From: CAZBWE01 sp964581905
GTDB taxonomy: Bacteria; Planctomycetota; Phycisphaerae; Sedimentisphaerales; Anaerobacaceae
NCBI GenBank assembly: GCA_964581905.1
Contig: CAZOQJ010000134.1
Coordinates: 1-6,369, forward strand
Length of the DNA: 6,369 bases
Direction of reading: 5' to 3'
The notes below the pieces were generated by a model. The model searched no databases. It was not told where the DNA came from and worked only from the letters and a program-made list of their open reading frames with translations. Position 1 is the stretch's first letter; every line of letters starts with the position of its first letter. Positions 6,314-6,369 of this stretch are shown here, one piece after another. Position numbers and translations under genes: made by a program.

Positions 6314-6369
6314 ATGGAATTGTTGAAGAATCTTTTAACCACACCTACTACACAACTTGGCAAAGCAGG
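6314..6369 (+). CDS. Start of an unidentified gene, cut by the window end
   Basis: Eighteen codons are visible, reading MELLKNLLTTPTTQLGKA, and the frame is still open at the last base. Support comes from the AAAGGA site six bases upstream, the ATG start, and the position just after the intergenic hairpins on the same strand. The visible piece is too short to name. It has the look of a cytoplasmic N-terminus that could precede a membrane segment; a YihY/BrkB-type membrane protein is a weak guess from memory only. Confidence 0.45.
   Translation, partial: MELLKNLLTTPTTQLGKA

Noticed and set aside
1..6369. CRISPR, tRNA, rRNA, insertion sequence or defence system
   Set aside because: No regularly spaced exact repeats, no RNA gene pattern, and no transposase, nuclease or terminal inverted repeat pair were seen; nearly the whole window is occupied by five recognised genes.

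Overview
This window reads as a core chromosomal region of a Gram-negative (diderm) bacterium. It carries the conserved translation and nucleotide cluster rpsB - tsf - pyrH - frr, followed by a very long AsmA/TamB-like membrane-anchored periplasmic protein. Everything is on the + strand. The style suggests an uncultured Planctomycetota lineage (Phycisphaerae-like): moderate GC, an S2 with a long charged tail, and an AsmA-like giant next to frr. That placement is inference, and no marker here settles it.

Layout. Positions 1-795 hold rpsB, cut at the 5' window edge with about 20 codons missing. Positions 796-900 are a leader with a small hairpin in front of tsf (901-1767). A 38-bp AT-rich spacer of short degenerate repeats (1768-1805) precedes pyrH (1806-2522). 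frr follows after 15 bp (2538-3098, with its start set by a GGAG site). An 85-bp gap (3099-3183) holds a perfect TATAAT and a strong ribosome binding site. It leads into a 1012-residue AsmA-like protein (3184-6222). The last 147 bp hold two hairpins and the first 18 codons of another + strand gene (from 6314) that runs off the window.

How the genes relate. S2, EF-Ts and ribosome recycling factor act in translation at assembly, elongation and recycling. UMP kinase supplies UDP for RNA, DNA and sugar-nucleotide synthesis. This order is widely conserved. In many bacteria frr is followed by uppS/cdsA and other envelope genes; here the position is taken by a different envelope gene, the AsmA-like protein, whose relatives (TamB, YhdP, YdbH) carry phospholipid between inner and outer membranes.

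I see no mobile element, CRISPR array, tRNA, rRNA or defence system, and no clearly new biological system. The less ordinary points are the sixfold degenerate internal repeat in the AsmA-like protein, the repeat-rich tsf-pyrH spacer, the S2 tail, and the paired hairpins after the AsmA-like gene.
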